From Candidatus Hydrogenedentota bacterium (GTDB lineage: Bacteria > Hydrogenedentota > Hydrogenedentia > Hydrogenedentales > CAITNO01), in the NCBI GenBank assembly GCA_018056705.1, contig JAGPFE010000002.1, positions 62,001-126,000 of the forward strand: a DNA stretch of 64,000 nt, read 5' to 3'. A program made the translations under genes and the position numbers. Each line of letters opens with the position of its first letter. Position 1 is the first letter of the stretch. Below are positions 42,484-53,700 of this stretch, one piece after another. The notes under the pieces were generated by a model that worked only from the letters and a program-made list of their open reading frames with translations, did not search any database and had not been told where the DNA came from.

Positions 42484-44685
42484 ATGGCGGACCGGAGTCG
42501 TGGGAAGAGGTACCTGCCACCCGGCAGGCGGGGGAAAGCAGCATATGCTGTCTCGGTGCTGATCGGTGTGGCCCTGGCGACGTGGGCAGGATCGCCCCTC
42601 GCGTGGCCCCAGGTGCCCGGGGTGGACGATCCGTGGGCCGACAGCGTGGTGGCGTACAACGCGATCGATGCCAACCCGGGGTTCAACGATCCCGCGCGAG
42701 CCGTGGGGAAACCCACGGGCGGGACCACGGGCGCTCCGGACAACACGGGGGTGCACAGCATTGGTCGGCCGGGGCCCGCGCCGGGCAGTTACATCCTCCT
42801 GAAATTCGACACGCCCGTGGAGGATGATCCCCGCAATCCCATGGGGCTGGACTGCATCGTCTACGGCAACGCATTCTGGGTGGGTGGCAATCCCCTGCGG
42901 AAATGGGTGGAGCCGATGCTCATCGAGATCAGCGAGGACGTGAACGGGAACGGCCTGCCCGACGATCCGTGGTACGTGATCCCGGGTAGTCGAAACCTCC
43001 CGGCGTCAGTGCGGCCGGAAGGCATTCCGAATCCAGCGCCTCCCCTGGCGGGTAATGTGCTCAACCCGAACAGCGACGGCACGGAATACGACTGGGGCTA
43101 CGGTGAACTCAATCCCACGCAGCAGGAATATCTCGACAACTACGTACGCCCGGATGATCCGTTCCGGGTCGGCCTGACGCCCCGGTCGGGTGGCGGGGAC
43201 GCGTTTGACATCGCCTGGGCAGTGGACGCGAACGGTCAGCCAGCGGGCCTGACCCGGTTTCATTTCATCCGGCTGTCGGCATTCATCGCCGGAGCCACGG
43301 GCATCGGTACCATCACCCCGGAAATCGACGCGGTAGCGGATGTCGCGCCGGACGTGGACACGGACGGTGATGGCATCCTGGACGAGTACGAAACGCGCTG
43401 GGCGGGGACCGATCCGAACCGTCCCGAGAGCACGGTGCTGGCCCTGGAAATTCCCGCGGAAGAAGGCGGGAGTCCCGCCGGGACCCTGCTGGGCGAGGCC
43501 ACACGGGGGAACGGCGACCGGATCGCCCTGTATTCCCGGGGCCCGCGGAGCGGCATCCGGGCATTCAATAGTACCGTGGATATCCTGGACGCGGCGGATC
43601 CCGCGCCATCGGTGCCCGTGACGGGACTGATCCGGAGCGGGGTGATCCGGGAGTTCCGGATGTCTATCGCGGACTGTGAAGCGGCGGGCATTCGGGATGC
43701 CGAGTTTACCGTGGCCTATAGTTCGGCCGACATCGCGGGCCTTGAGGAAACCGCTCTCCAACCGTTCCGGTACGATGGGACGGGCTGGAGCCAGGACGGT
43801 ATCGGGAACCTGTCGCGGGATCCCGTGGGTAACACGTTGACCTTCACGAGCCGGTATCCCGGGGTGTTCACGCTGGCCTCGACCGCCGGTCCCGGAGACG
43901 TCGGTTCCTCCGCGCCGCCTCTTGTACTTACCGTGACCGGTACCGCGCGGGTCGGCAATCCCGGCACGTCCGTGGCCGTTACCTCGGGACCCGTGCTGGA
44001 CGCCCAGATGCAGCCGGTGCCCGATGGTACGGTGTTTACCGTGGACGGTGACCTGCTGGCGGTGGAAACGCCAGATGTCGACCCCGTGGCGCCTGGCACG
44101 CAGGTAGCGGTAGCCGGGGGAACCCTGACGGCGATGTTGCGAGGCGATACCCGGGCGGGAACGGCCCGGGTGAGGCTGGTTTCGCTGGATGGACTGATCG
44201 AAGGCGTGGTAGAAATACCGGTTTTACCTGGCGATCCAGCCGGTCCGGTAGATATCTACCTTTTGAATCCGCCACCCCGCGCGCCCGGCCTGCTCTATTT
44301 CCAGAGTGATCCCATCCGGGACCCGTGGGGCAACACCCTTATCCCGGGTACCCGGGTGACCGTGGTGGTCGAGGGGGGCGCGGTGACGACGCCTGACGCG
44401 GACCCTGTCGCGCCGGGCCGGCAGGTCACGCTGTCTTCGGCGGGCATGGCGGCGTTCACCGTGGCCGTGGATCGGCCGGACGCGAAGGGGGGATTTCCCC
44501 TGGTTATCGCGCTCTACGCCGATCCGGCGGGAACCTCCCTGCTGGGCGAGGCCACGTGGACGGTGGAAACGGAAGATAGCCTGCCCGTGAGCCCTGTCGC
44601 GGCGGCGCTGCTGGTTCCGGGACTGCTGACACCCGGGCTGTACCGTCTGTTCCGGCGGCGACCGCGCGTGGAGCGCCGTCCATGA
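42484..44685 (+). CDS. cell-surface protein under cobalamin riboswitch control
   Basis: The 733-residue product starts at 42484 (GGAG about 8 bases upstream) with a signal peptide (about residues 20-40) cleaved near SPLAWP. Residues 45-270 ([34 protein letters not shown]) recall, from memory, surface proteins linked to B12-transport loci in Bacteroidetes. A Ca2+-type repeat follows ([22 protein letters not shown], about 290). Beta-rich modules then lead to a C-terminal anchor, [16 protein letters not shown], with a basic tail (RRRP). The riboswitch upstream ties it to vitamin B12 supply, so a role in capturing corrinoids at the surface is plausible. The next gene starts in its stop codon. Confidence 0.8.
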   Translation: MADRSRGKRYLPPGRRGKAAYAVSVLIGVALATWAGSPLAWPQVPGVDDPWADSVVAYNAIDANPGFNDPARAVGKPTGGTTGAPDNTGVHSIGRPGPAPGSYILLKFDTPVEDDPRNPMGLDCIVYGNAFWVGGNPLRKWVEPMLIEISEDVNGNGLPDDPWYVIPGSRNLPASVRPEGIPNPAPPLAGNVLNPNSDGTEYDWGYGELNPTQQEYLDNYVRPDDPFRVGLTPRSGGGDAFDIAWAVDANGQPAGLTRFHFIRLSAFIAGATGIGTITPEIDAVADVAPDVDTDGDGILDEYETRWAGTDPNRPESTVLALEIPAEEGGSPAGTLLGEATRGNGDRIALYSRGPRSGIRAFNSTVDILDAADPAPSVPVTGLIRSGVIREFRMSIADCEAAGIRDAEFTVAYSSADIAGLEETALQPFRYDGTGWSQDGIGNLSRDPVGNTLTFTSRYPGVFTLASTAGPGDVGSSAPPLVLTVTGTARVGNPGTSVAVTSGPVLDAQMQPVPDGTVFTVDGDLLAVETPDVDPVAPGTQVAVAGGTLTAMLRGDTRAGTARVRLVSLDGLIEGVVEIPVLPGDPAGPVDIYLLNPPPRAPGLLYFQSDPIRDPWGNTLIPGTRVTVVVEGGAVTTPDADPVAPGRQVTLSSAGMAAFTVAVDRPDAKGGFPLVIALYADPAGTSLLGEATWTVETEDSLPVSPVAAALLVPGLLTPGLYRLFRRRPRVERRP

Positions 44686-45614
44686 CCGGTTGCCTCCAAC
44701 CACGGTTTCGCCCTAAAGGGTTCACGCTGATCGAACTCCTGGTGGTGATCGGCATCATCGGCATTCTGGCGGCCATCCTGTTGCCCGCCCTTGCCCGGGC
44801 CATGGCCCAGGGCCGATCCGTCCAGTGCGTGAACAACCTCCGCCAGTTGTACCTGGCTAACACGATGTATGCCGCGGAACACGACGGGTACTACGTGCCG
44901 GCGGCGGCAGACCTGTACGATTTTCTCCTGCCGGGGGCGGATCCGGATCACTTCGGGGGACGGTTACGCTGGCATGGAACCCGGGAGACGCCGAACGACC
45001 GGTCGGCCTTCGATTTCCGCCGGGGCCCCCTGTATGAATACCTGCCCGATGGCCGGATCCGGGAGTGTCCCGAGTTCTTCGAATACGCTCGTCATGGCGA
45101 AGCGAATCACGTGTTCGAGGGCGGCACCGGGGGATATGGTTACAACATGGCCTACGTGGGATCCCGGCTGAGCGTGGAACCGGATCCCGTTCTGGCCTGC
45201 CGCCAGGGCATGCGGGACTTCGAGATCGCCCAGCCCGGGCAGACGGTGATGTTCGCCGACGCGGCCATGCCCATGAACGGCCGGATCATCGAGTACAGTT
45301 TTATCGAACCACCTCGCCCGGTGTCCGTGGACCATCCACGCGGCATGCCCGGTGATGACGTGTACCTGTCACCAAGCCTGCACTTTCGGCATTACGGCCG
45401 GGTCAACGTGATTTGGTGCGATGGACACGTGTCCAGTGAACGATGGACGTGGGCTCCCGAAGAGAATGTGTACGGCGAACGCAACGCGTGGTGGATGGTG
45501 GGGTGGTTCGGGCCGGATACCAACCTGTACTTCGACTGCGCGCCGAAAGAGGTCTACGCCGCCCGGATGACCGGGAACGGCCCCGTCACGGCCGTTCGTG
45601 TCGAGGCAAGGTGA
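44682..45614 (+). CDS. prepilin-like protein (type II secretion/pilin-type N-terminus)
   Basis: The ATG at 44682 overlaps the previous stop (ATGA). The 310 residues start with a type IV prepilin signal: [27 protein letters not shown] with Glu at mature position 5, cut by a prepilin peptidase. The body is a large pseudopilin head that ends [15 protein letters not shown], the H-x9-DG type signature common in planctomycete-like genomes. Coupling to the surface protein puts it under the same riboswitch. No pilus assembly genes are near, so its export machine is elsewhere. It overlaps the convergent M23 peptidase gene by 29 bases. Confidence 0.88.
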   Translation: MTGCLQPRFRPKGFTLIELLVVIGIIGILAAILLPALARAMAQGRSVQCVNNLRQLYLANTMYAAEHDGYYVPAAADLYDFLLPGADPDHFGGRLRWHGTRETPNDRSAFDFRRGPLYEYLPDGRIRECPEFFEYARHGEANHVFEGGTGGYGYNMAYVGSRLSVEPDPVLACRQGMRDFEIAQPGQTVMFADAAMPMNGRIIEYSFIEPPRPVSVDHPRGMPGDDVYLSPSLHFRHYGRVNVIWCDGHVSSERWTWAPEENVYGERNAWWMVGWFGPDTNLYFDCAPKEVYAARMTGNGPVTAVRVEAR

Positions 45615-46812
45615 CCGCCGGCAGGGTGGAATAGCCCCGAATGGCCCGGCGGATTGCGTTGACCCGGTGCGCGCCCGCGGATGCGGAGGGGTCTGCCATG
45701 TTCCGTTTGGCGTAATACTGGCCGTAGTCCCGTTCGCCCAGCAGCACCTTGAGGGGGTCTATCGCCCGGCCGTTCCGCCGCACTTCAAAATGGAGGTGAT
45801 CCCCGGTGCTGCGTCCCGTGGATCCCATCACGCCGATAGCGGTGCCCTTCGCTACCACATCTCCCCCGGACACGTGGATCTTCTCGCAGTGCCCGTAAAG
45901 CGTTTCGGTACCGTCCGCGTGGCGAAGGATCACGCTTTTGCCGTATCCTGGCAACCAGCCGCTGTGGGTCACCACGCCCGTGGCAAAGGCCTTAACCTCC
46001 GCGCCATTATCGGACGTCAGGTCAATCCCTTCGTGGAACGCCCCGCGTCCCGTGAAAGGATCCTTTCGGTATCCGAAATCGGATGTAACCGTGACGTTTC
46101 CGGACAACACCGCGGACCATGACGGGGGAGCACTGCGCAGGCCGGCCAGCGCGGTCCGGACGGGAGATTCGGATGGTATCCCGTTGCCCGGTACGGCCCT
46201 GGCGGCGTTCCCGCGGACGGAGGCCGCGAGAGGCAGCGCGCGCGCGAGAGCCGCTTCCACGTCGCGCAGTTTACCGACCAGGGCTTTTAACGCGGGATCA
46301 TCGCCGGGGGTTCCGGAAAGTGCGGGAGAAGAAGGGGGCACGGTAGCCATGGTCATGGCCATGGCCACGGCGGCCCGGGTCACCGGGTACGCGGAGGGCA
46401 GTGTTGCCCGGGAAGGACCCAGTGCCGCGCCCGGAAGGGGAAGAGACCCGCTCCCCGAAGGAGGACGCTGGCCAGCAGAAAACAAGGGAGACAGGTCCAG
46501 TTTCTGACCCGGGAAGATCAGGTCAGGATTTTTCAACCCGTTGTGACGGGCGACGCGCTGGATAGCCTCGCCCACGTTTCCGCGCGCCAGGGACTCATGG
46601 TCGCCGGTTATTTTCAGGGTTCGCGTGACGATCTGGCTCAGGTTCTCACCCTTGCGGACCACGTGAACGCGGGTGCCCAGGGTTTCCCGAAGCACCCCGG
46701 AAAACAGCGCCGGATCGGGGCGGGTCGCGGGGCCCGACGCTATTCCGTCCGGTTTTCTGCCCGGCGTTTCAGATGGCTGAACCTGCAGCGATGCGATGGC
46801 TTCCGGGTTCAC
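45586..46812 (-). CDS. LysM and M23 domain peptidase (cell-wall endopeptidase-like)
   Basis: The start is the GTG at 46812, with AGGAG 6 bases upstream. Of its 408 residues, about 48-110 form a LysM domain ([29 protein letters not shown]), which binds peptidoglycan. A Ser/Pro/Ala-rich linker follows. The M23 domain (about 245-365) has the zinc ligands in HEGIDL and HLHFEV and the GYG glycine loop. Such enzymes cut peptide cross-links during growth and division. I see no clear signal peptide at the N-terminus ([14 protein letters not shown]), which is odd for a wall enzyme; export by another route or a missed start is possible. Its 3' end overlaps the prepilin-like gene. Confidence 0.88.
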   Translation of the reverse strand: MNPEAIASLQVQPSETPGRKPDGIASGPATRPDPALFSGVLRETLGTRVHVVRKGENLSQIVTRTLKITGDHESLARGNVGEAIQRVARHNGLKNPDLIFPGQKLDLSPLFSAGQRPPSGSGSLPLPGAALGPSRATLPSAYPVTRAAVAMAMTMATVPPSSPALSGTPGDDPALKALVGKLRDVEAALARALPLAASVRGNAARAVPGNGIPSESPVRTALAGLRSAPPSWSAVLSGNVTVTSDFGYRKDPFTGRGAFHEGIDLTSDNGAEVKAFATGVVTHSGWLPGYGKSVILRHADGTETLYGHCEKIHVSGGDVVAKGTAIGVMGSTGRSTGDHLHFEVRRNGRAIDPLKVLLGERDYGQYYAKRNMADPSASAGAHRVNAIRRAIRGYSTLPAVTLPRHERP

Positions 46813-46932
46813 GGGTGACTCCTTGCGCGGGCTGATATAGCAAAAGGAATGCCCGGACGTGAACCAGAAAAACCATAAAAAGTGATGGCTTCAGGTCGCG
46901 TAAGGCGGACAAACAGGGTGTAACGGGGAAAA

Positions 46933-47337
46933 TTATTCCTTCGGGGGGGCAGGTTCCGCCGGGGCGGGAGTCATGGAACGGGCCCTGTGGAACTCCCGGT
47001 ACAACTGTTCCTGAAACTGGGGATCGCCCACGGTTTCCCGGTAAGCGTGCCGGTGATCCCGCAGGTACTTTCGCAGGAGGCGAAAGAAATCCCGCACGCC
47101 CTCAATGGTCAGCACGCCGAAGAAGAGAAACAGGATGATCAGGGTAAAGGAAAATAACCGCACATCGTGACGAACCCGTCCCAGTACCGAACCCAACGCC
47201 AGCGCGACCGGCGCGGTCAGTAGCAGGTAAAAACTGACCGGCCGCCGCCGATGAGCCGCAACGAACCCGTCCCGCAGGTATTCCCATAAGGTCCGGGCCC
47301 GACGTGGCTCCGTGGATGCTGAGGCTGTTTCCGCCAC
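46933..47337 (-). CDS. small membrane protein of unknown function
   Basis: The GTG start at 47337 has AAGGA 6 bases upstream. The 134-residue protein has two hydrophobic segments (SFYLLLTAPVALALGSVLG and LFSFTLIILFLFFGVLTI), flanked by basic stretches, then a polar helix (RDFFRLLRKYLRDHRHAYRET) and a Pro-rich end. It is not a family I know. It lies 9 bases downstream of the FmdB-type gene, so the two are probably in one transcript. Confidence 0.7.
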   Translation of the reverse strand: MAETASASTEPRRARTLWEYLRDGFVAAHRRRPVSFYLLLTAPVALALGSVLGRVRHDVRLFSFTLIILFLFFGVLTIEGVRDFFRLLRKYLRDHRHAYRETVGDPQFQEQLYREFHRARSMTPAPAEPAPPKE

Positions 47338-47346
47338 GCGTAATCC

Positions 47347-47571
47347 TTACAGGGGACACTGTCCCCCCTGGCAAGCGCAGGGGGAACTCGCTCCCACCGA
47401 ACAGGGACCACAGACTGGATCGGTGGAGGAAGTGCTGAGGGCGGCAAAACGACTCATTTGTTTTTCGAGGCGTTCACTGCCACATTTGGGACATACCGGG
47501 GCACTTTCCCCACGTACCAGGATTTCCGTTTCCGCGCCGCAATCCTGACAGATAAACGTGAAAAGAGGCAT
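47347..47571 (-). CDS. FmdB-type zinc ribbon protein
   Basis: The start at 47571 has GGAAGG about 7 bases upstream. The 74 residues open MPLFTFICQDCG, with a second Cys pair CPKCGSERL: the four Cys of an FmdB/CxxC zinc ribbon. The C-terminus has an unusual cluster of five Cys (CGPCSVGASSPCACQGGQC), which could bind a second metal. These small proteins are widespread putative regulators of unknown role. Confidence 0.85.
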   Translation of the reverse strand: MPLFTFICQDCGAETEILVRGESAPVCPKCGSERLEKQMSRFAALSTSSTDPVCGPCSVGASSPCACQGGQCPL

Positions 47572-47687
47572 AAACCACCTTCCGTCACTCTGAACGAACC
47601 CAACACATTCTCTCTCTTTCAATTTTAGCACGACCTGCCAAGATTCGCAAGTGCCCGGTTTTCTTACCGGTTGGATACATTTTTTTC

Positions 47688-47714
47688 TTGCAAAAATTGA
47701 GACGATACTATAAA
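47688..47714 (+). promoter_or_regulatory. promoter candidate for the giant surface protein gene
   Basis: TTGCAA (47688-47693), a 15-base spacer (short) and TATAAA (47709-47714). The resulting leader would carry the chosen ATG at 47790 and exclude the upstream TTG/ATG codons. Confidence 0.4.
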
Positions 47715-47789
47715 ATGGGAATGGCAGATTGGATGAAGAAGCGTAAAACGCGTGGGGAGTGGAAAAACAAACCCGCCGGGAGCAGATGG

Positions 47790-50700
47790 ATGAAACGTCA
47801 TACGATCGGGTTATGGGTGTTGGTCGCGGGGTTTACCCTGTGGTTGAGCGCGGCGTCCTACGGCGCGGTGACCGTTCTGAACACGTTTACCGCAAAGGAT
47901 GAAGGGGACTCCCAGGAATTCACGGTTTCCGTGAACGTGCCCGCGGGAACGGAACTGGCCGTGGCCGGTGTGACCAACCGGGATGACCGGGGCGTGGAAT
48001 ACGTCCAGTTCGTCGGCCAGGGCAATTTTCACCTCATCGTGGATTCCGAGCCGAGCACGATGGCTGAGCGGGCCGCGCTGCTGTATTACAAGCAGCCGCC
48101 ATCGGGGACGGTAAGCCTGAAGGTGCGTCTGACGGGAAACTCCCGGCACAAGGCGGTAGGCGTGCTGTTTCTGTCCAACGTGAACCTTGCCCAGTTCTCG
48201 CCTCCAGGAACGCCATCGCCGCTGCTGCCCCTGGCCAAGTACGACGGGGCATTCCAGAGCAACCGGCCCTCGGTCAGCATGGTCTTTACGGGCTCGGAGG
48301 CGCCGGCGGGATCCCTGGTCATTTCCGCGACGACCTGCAAGGGGGACACGCTTAACATTGCCAACACGCCTGCCCACGTACAGCGGTGGAGCCAGGACAC
48401 GGTGTACAAGGTGCTGGGCATCACCATCAGCCGCCAGCAGCACCGGGGTTCATCTATCGCGGGATCACCGTCAGGCGCGACGGTTTCGTGGAATTACGGG
48501 GACAACTGGGGACTGGCCGCCGTGGTGATTCCGCCCCGACCTGGGCTTCAGGGTATTACCACCACGGGATTGACCGTGGGCGATAACGCGCCGGCGGGGA
48601 CGTCCGTTGGAACCCTGGTTGCCAACGACCCGGACAATCTTGGGCCGTACACGTGGACGTTACTGGACAATGCGGGGGGACGGTTCACGCTGGACGCATC
48701 GAACACGGCTTCGGTAACCGTCCGGTCTGGTGATCCCTCGTTGTTCGACGCGGGAACGGCTTCCACCCACACGATTCGCGCGCGGGTGAGTGACACGTAT
48801 GGCAACAGCGTGGAGCAGGATTTTACGGTGACGGTAACCGACACGACCCCGCCGGAGATCGGATCCCTGACGGCCTTGCCGGTGATTGCCCGTTCGGGCG
48901 TCCTGGTGACCTTGCGGGCGGCTGTGACGGATAACGTGGGGCTGGGCGGCCTGCCGTCCCTGACGGTAAGCGGTAATCCCGTGGCGGATCCGGCCCTTTC
49001 CGGCGGTGAATACGCGTGGATGTACGTGGTGCCGGGATCGCTACCGGACGGGTACGCGCCGGTGCATATTTCGGCGGCCGATACCAGTTCGAACCCGGCA
49101 TCGCGGAGTTTCCCCTCGGTGCTGCTGATCGACAACACGCTACCCTCCCTGGGCGGCCTAGCGGCATCGACCCCCTATGCCCGCCCGGGTGACACCGTGA
49201 CGGTCAGCGTGTCCGCGAGTGACGCGAATGGCCTGGCGGGGCCGCCTACCTTGACGATCGGCGGGTTCAACGCGGGCGCGCCTTCCAGCCAGAGCGGTGA
49301 TACCTTCTCGTGGAACTTTGTTATTCCGGGAGGCATGCCGGAAGGATACCCGGCGTTCAACCTGTCGGTGACCGACACGGCCGGTAATACCCGGACAGGC
49401 TACGCGGATACGCTGTTGCTGGTGGACGCGACCGCGCCGGTGATCTCCGGTTTCAGTTGCGCGCCTGCCTGGGCCATGGCCGGAACGGTGGTGACCTTTA
49501 CTGCCACGGTAACGGACAACTATGGCCTGGCGTCCCTGCCCACCCTGCAATTGAACGGAACGCCCGTGGGCGCGCCGTCCGTGTCGGGAACGACGTACAC
49601 GTGGACGACGGTGATTTCCGCGACCGAACAGCAGGGCCCGGCGACCATCACTATTACCGCCCAGGATAACGCCGGGAACAGCGCGTCGTACACGCCATCG
49701 GGAACGGTCCTGACCATCGACCGGACGCCACCAACCATAACCGGCTTGAGTTGTTCGCCCACGCTGGCGAAACCGGGCATGACGGTAACGATTTCCGCGA
49801 CCGTCATGGACAACTACGCCCTGAACGGGTTGCCCACCCTGACGGTAAACGGGCTCGCGGCACCCGCGCCGATCCAGTCCGGCTACGCGTACACCTGGAC
49901 CTACGTGGTACCCTCCGGCGTGGCTGAGGGCTGGGCCACGGTGACCCTTTCCGCCGTGGACATGGTAGGTAATGTCCGAACGGTATCTTCCACCACCCTG
50001 CTGAACCTGGACCCCAACGGGCCGGTGGTATCGAACGTGTCGGCCACGCCGGCAGAGGCGAAATACAACACCCCCGTGACGATTCAGGCGACGATCACGG
50101 ACTACACGGGCGTGAGTGGCACGCCCACTCTGACGGTGAACGGCATTGCCGCCACGTTCTCGGGCGCGTCGGGGAACGTGTACACGTGGACCTACACGGT
50201 GGGGGCCATGGTACCCGAGGGACCTGCTACCCTGAGGTTTACCGCGAACGATGTGCTGAACAACACCACGGTTTACAACAACACTTCCGCCCTGCTGATT
50301 GACCGGACGCCCCCGGTGATTGCCAACGTGCAGGTCATTCCCAGCGTGGCCAAGGGCGGGGACGTGGTGCGTATCCGCTTTGACGCGACCGATGCCTACA
50401 CGTCCATCCAGGGGCAGCCCACGGTGAGCGTGAACGGCGTGTCGGCCCAGTATTACAGCGTGAGTGGCAGCACGTATGAATACCGCTACACGGTGCGCGC
50501 GAACGAACCGGAAGGGGCGGCCACGATCGTCCTCACCGCGCGGGACCGGGTGGCCAACGCGGGGTTCAGGAGCGAGAACAGCCTGCTCATGATCGACCGG
50601 TCGGCCCCGACGGTCAGCCTGGTGACGGTAGATCCGCCTTGCGCGGGGAATGGGCAGCAAGTGATGATTGGCTTCCGGATAACGGATCCGGGTGGCCTGG

Positions 50701-53700
50701 GCGGCTACCCGACGGTTACCGTGAATGGGCACGCGGCAACCCGTGTTGGCGGGGCGGGCGGTGCGTTCGAGTACTCGTATACCGTGATCGAGGGCCAGGA
50801 TCCCGATGGGCCGGCCAGCATTGCGATCACCGTGTCCGACCTGGTGGGCAACTCGGGCACGTCGAGCGCGAACGGCCTGCTGACGGTGGATACCATGCCG
50901 CCGGCCGGATCGGTAACCATCGAAAACGGCGCCACCTACACCCGTTCCATCTTCGTCACGCTGGGCGTGACGGCGTCGGACGGTGCCGGCGGATGCGGGG
51001 TCACGTCCATGAGTTTCAGCGCGGACGGCGCGCAGTGGACCGGCTGGGAAGCGATCACGTCGACCCGTTCCTGGGAGTTGACGGCTTCTACCGGGTGGAA
51101 ACGGGTCTACGCGAGGTTCCGGGACGCGGCGGGCAACGTGAGCGCGCCGGTTTACGACGAGATCGCGTACAAGCCGAATCCGCTGGCGGTGGACCGGGAA
51201 GGTTCCGCGGAAGTCACCGTGGGCCGGGGGAACGCCGTCGTGCTGGAGGCGTCGCCGCGCAACGTGTTTGGCCGCGTGCTGAGCTACGAATGGCGGAAAA
51301 ATGGCGAAACCGTGTATGACAACCAGGGCAACAAGGTGGATGGCCCCGTACTGGCCCTGGAAAACGTGTCGTTCGAAGACGAAGGGGAGTACGTGTGCGT
51401 GGTGGTCGATGAACTGGAAACGGCGACATCCGCGCCCTTCACGGTGCGGGTGATGGAATCGATACCGGTGGCGGGCCCGCTGGGGCTCACGTTGCTGGTG
51501 GGATTGCTGGCGGGAGCGGGCATGATGGCGTCACGAAAGCGGTCGGGATCGCGGTTACTGGCGCTGCTGGTGACCGGCGCGGTGGTACTGGGCGGCCTGG
51601 CGGGGACGACTGGAACCGCCTGGGCCGAGGCGGCGGTCGTCTACAGCGCGCACTGTGAAACGGGAGGCCTGGACAACGCCTCGCTGGAGGCCCTGGCCCG
51701 CGAAAAGGGCTCGGTGGAAGTCTGGGAGCGTGATGCCGAGGGCAAGGTGATCCGCAAGATCGCGCGCTGGGGCGATCCGGCGCATGCCAACCCGCTGTTC
51801 GTGACCACCCAGGCCGAGGCCATGGATGAATGGCTGGCCAGGGGAGCCAAGTCGACCGTGATGAAAGACGGCACGGAAGTGGTTTCCGCCGATCTGGGCG
51901 AAGGCCTGATCCTGGAGATGAGCCGCCCGCAGGTGCCCGGGGGACCGACCTTCGAATCCCGCCTGATCCGGGGCGGCGAGGTGCTGTTGACGGAACAGTG
52001 GTGGGAAGAACGCTCGCCCGAGGGCATACTGCGGCCCAGGTTCATACGGATCGACGATGGACAGCGCGCGATGGTGCAGGTGTTCGAATACACCGACACG
52101 CCGCCCGAAGCGTTCCCGCCGGTTTCCATGAAGGTCGAAGGCCCCGAGCGTCCCATCGAAGGCAAGGTGATCGTCTACCCGCCCGTCCGGGAGAGCCTGC
52201 CCGATAAAAGCGGGTTGCAGAGCCAGGAAGTGCAGTTTCTGGTGCCGCAACAGGGCCTGGATAACCTGGGCTTCGATTCCGGATGGATCCCCAGCGGCGG
52301 ATACGGCGACCCCGGCGGCTTCGTGATCCAGGTCCGGGTACGGGCCAACGCGGGCTTCAATTACGACGCGTCGGTGAATGGCCTGATCACGCTGGATGAC
52401 ACGGGACTTCTGGGAGTGGGTCCGGCGAATGGGACCTGGGGGTTTTATTTCGGCGCGGAATTCTACCTGAAAGGCGCCGTGGACCTCAGCTGGGTGCCGC
52501 TGATCGGGCAATTTCTGCAGCCGTTCACGGTGGATGTTCCTTACGTGCCGGATTTTAACCTTGTGGCGTCTGACCGGGACGATTTCAGTTCATGGCTGCT
52601 GGACGAGGTCTCTGAACTGCGGGACGAGGCGGGGCGCACGAATATTACCAGCGTGGACCTGATCTCCCTTGCCCTGTCCCAGGGGATTCTGCCGCAGTTG
52701 CCCAGTTGGTTGCCGGTCAAGCCCAGCGTCGTGGTCGGCCTGGATATCGCGGCGATAGCCAACGGCACGCTGACCTGCGACAGCATCGATGTGAACGACC
52801 AGATTTATTTCACCACCGAGGGCCAGCAGTTACCGGTGACCGTTCCGCCGGAAGGGTACACGGGCATCGCGTCGTACAACGAGAACGCGTCGCTCAACCT
52901 GGGCGCGAAACTCTATCCCTACATCACCGCCAGCGTGAAGGTGTTCAGTTGGAGTTGGGGCTACACGTATCCGGATTCCAGCGATCCCAACAACCTGCTC
53001 AACCAGATCGAATGGCTGCCCATCAAGTTGCGGAACTTCCCGTTCAACGAGGTGGAATTGAACTTCACCGGTCTGCCCTCGCAGGGGAATCCCACGGACT
53101 GGTTCACGCAACAGTTCACGACATACAACAATAACCTGTCCGGGAAAAGGATTCGGTTCACGCCAAACCTTTCCAATAATTTCTACGTGGCCTGCCTGGA
53201 AGAAAACGTGACGGATTACCGCACGGCCATTGAAGGCTCCACGGAGATACCGTTGCCCGATGACGGGTTTGCGGCGGTCGACCTGCAGTATGGACAGAAG
53301 GTGTCCCTCTACGGCCAGCAGTACAGCCGGATCTATATCGGGAGCAACGGCTACATCACTTTTGATGCGGGAGACACCACCAGTTCGGTAAGCCTGGATA
53401 ATCATTTCAGCCAGCCGCGGGTATCGGGGTTGTTCTACAACCTGAAACCCGACCAGGGGGGGAAGGTGTACTTCAAGCAGTTACCCAACCGCGCGGTGAT
53501 TACCTACGACAACGTGCGGGTGGGGCTGATCCAAGGCCAGAAGGTCGACGTGCAGGTGGAGTTGTTCTACGACGGCCGGATCGTCATCACCTGGAAGTAC
53601 CTGGATCCGACGGTGTTCGGCCTGGTGGGGCTTTCCCGGGGCGGAGGCAAGCCGTCGGACTTCGTGATGAGCCGGTTCGTGAACTATCCGACCTGCCTGT

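Noticed and set aside
47688..47789. TTG and ATG codons upstream of 47790 as start of the giant surface protein
   Set aside because: The TTG lies in the likely -35 box and the extra 34 residues (KKRKTRGEWKNKPAGSRW and so on) would put a long basic tail before the signal peptide. GGAG supports 47790.
49158..50732. Long antisense frame over the Ig-like repeats
   Set aside because: Its His/Arg/Gly-rich pattern simply mirrors the repeated coding units; the plus strand has a complete surface protein.
48846..50894. Regular repeats of about 292 bases, considered as a CRISPR or satellite array
   Set aside because: The period is a multiple of three, diverges at third positions and encodes Ig-like domains; there are no short identical repeats with unique spacers.
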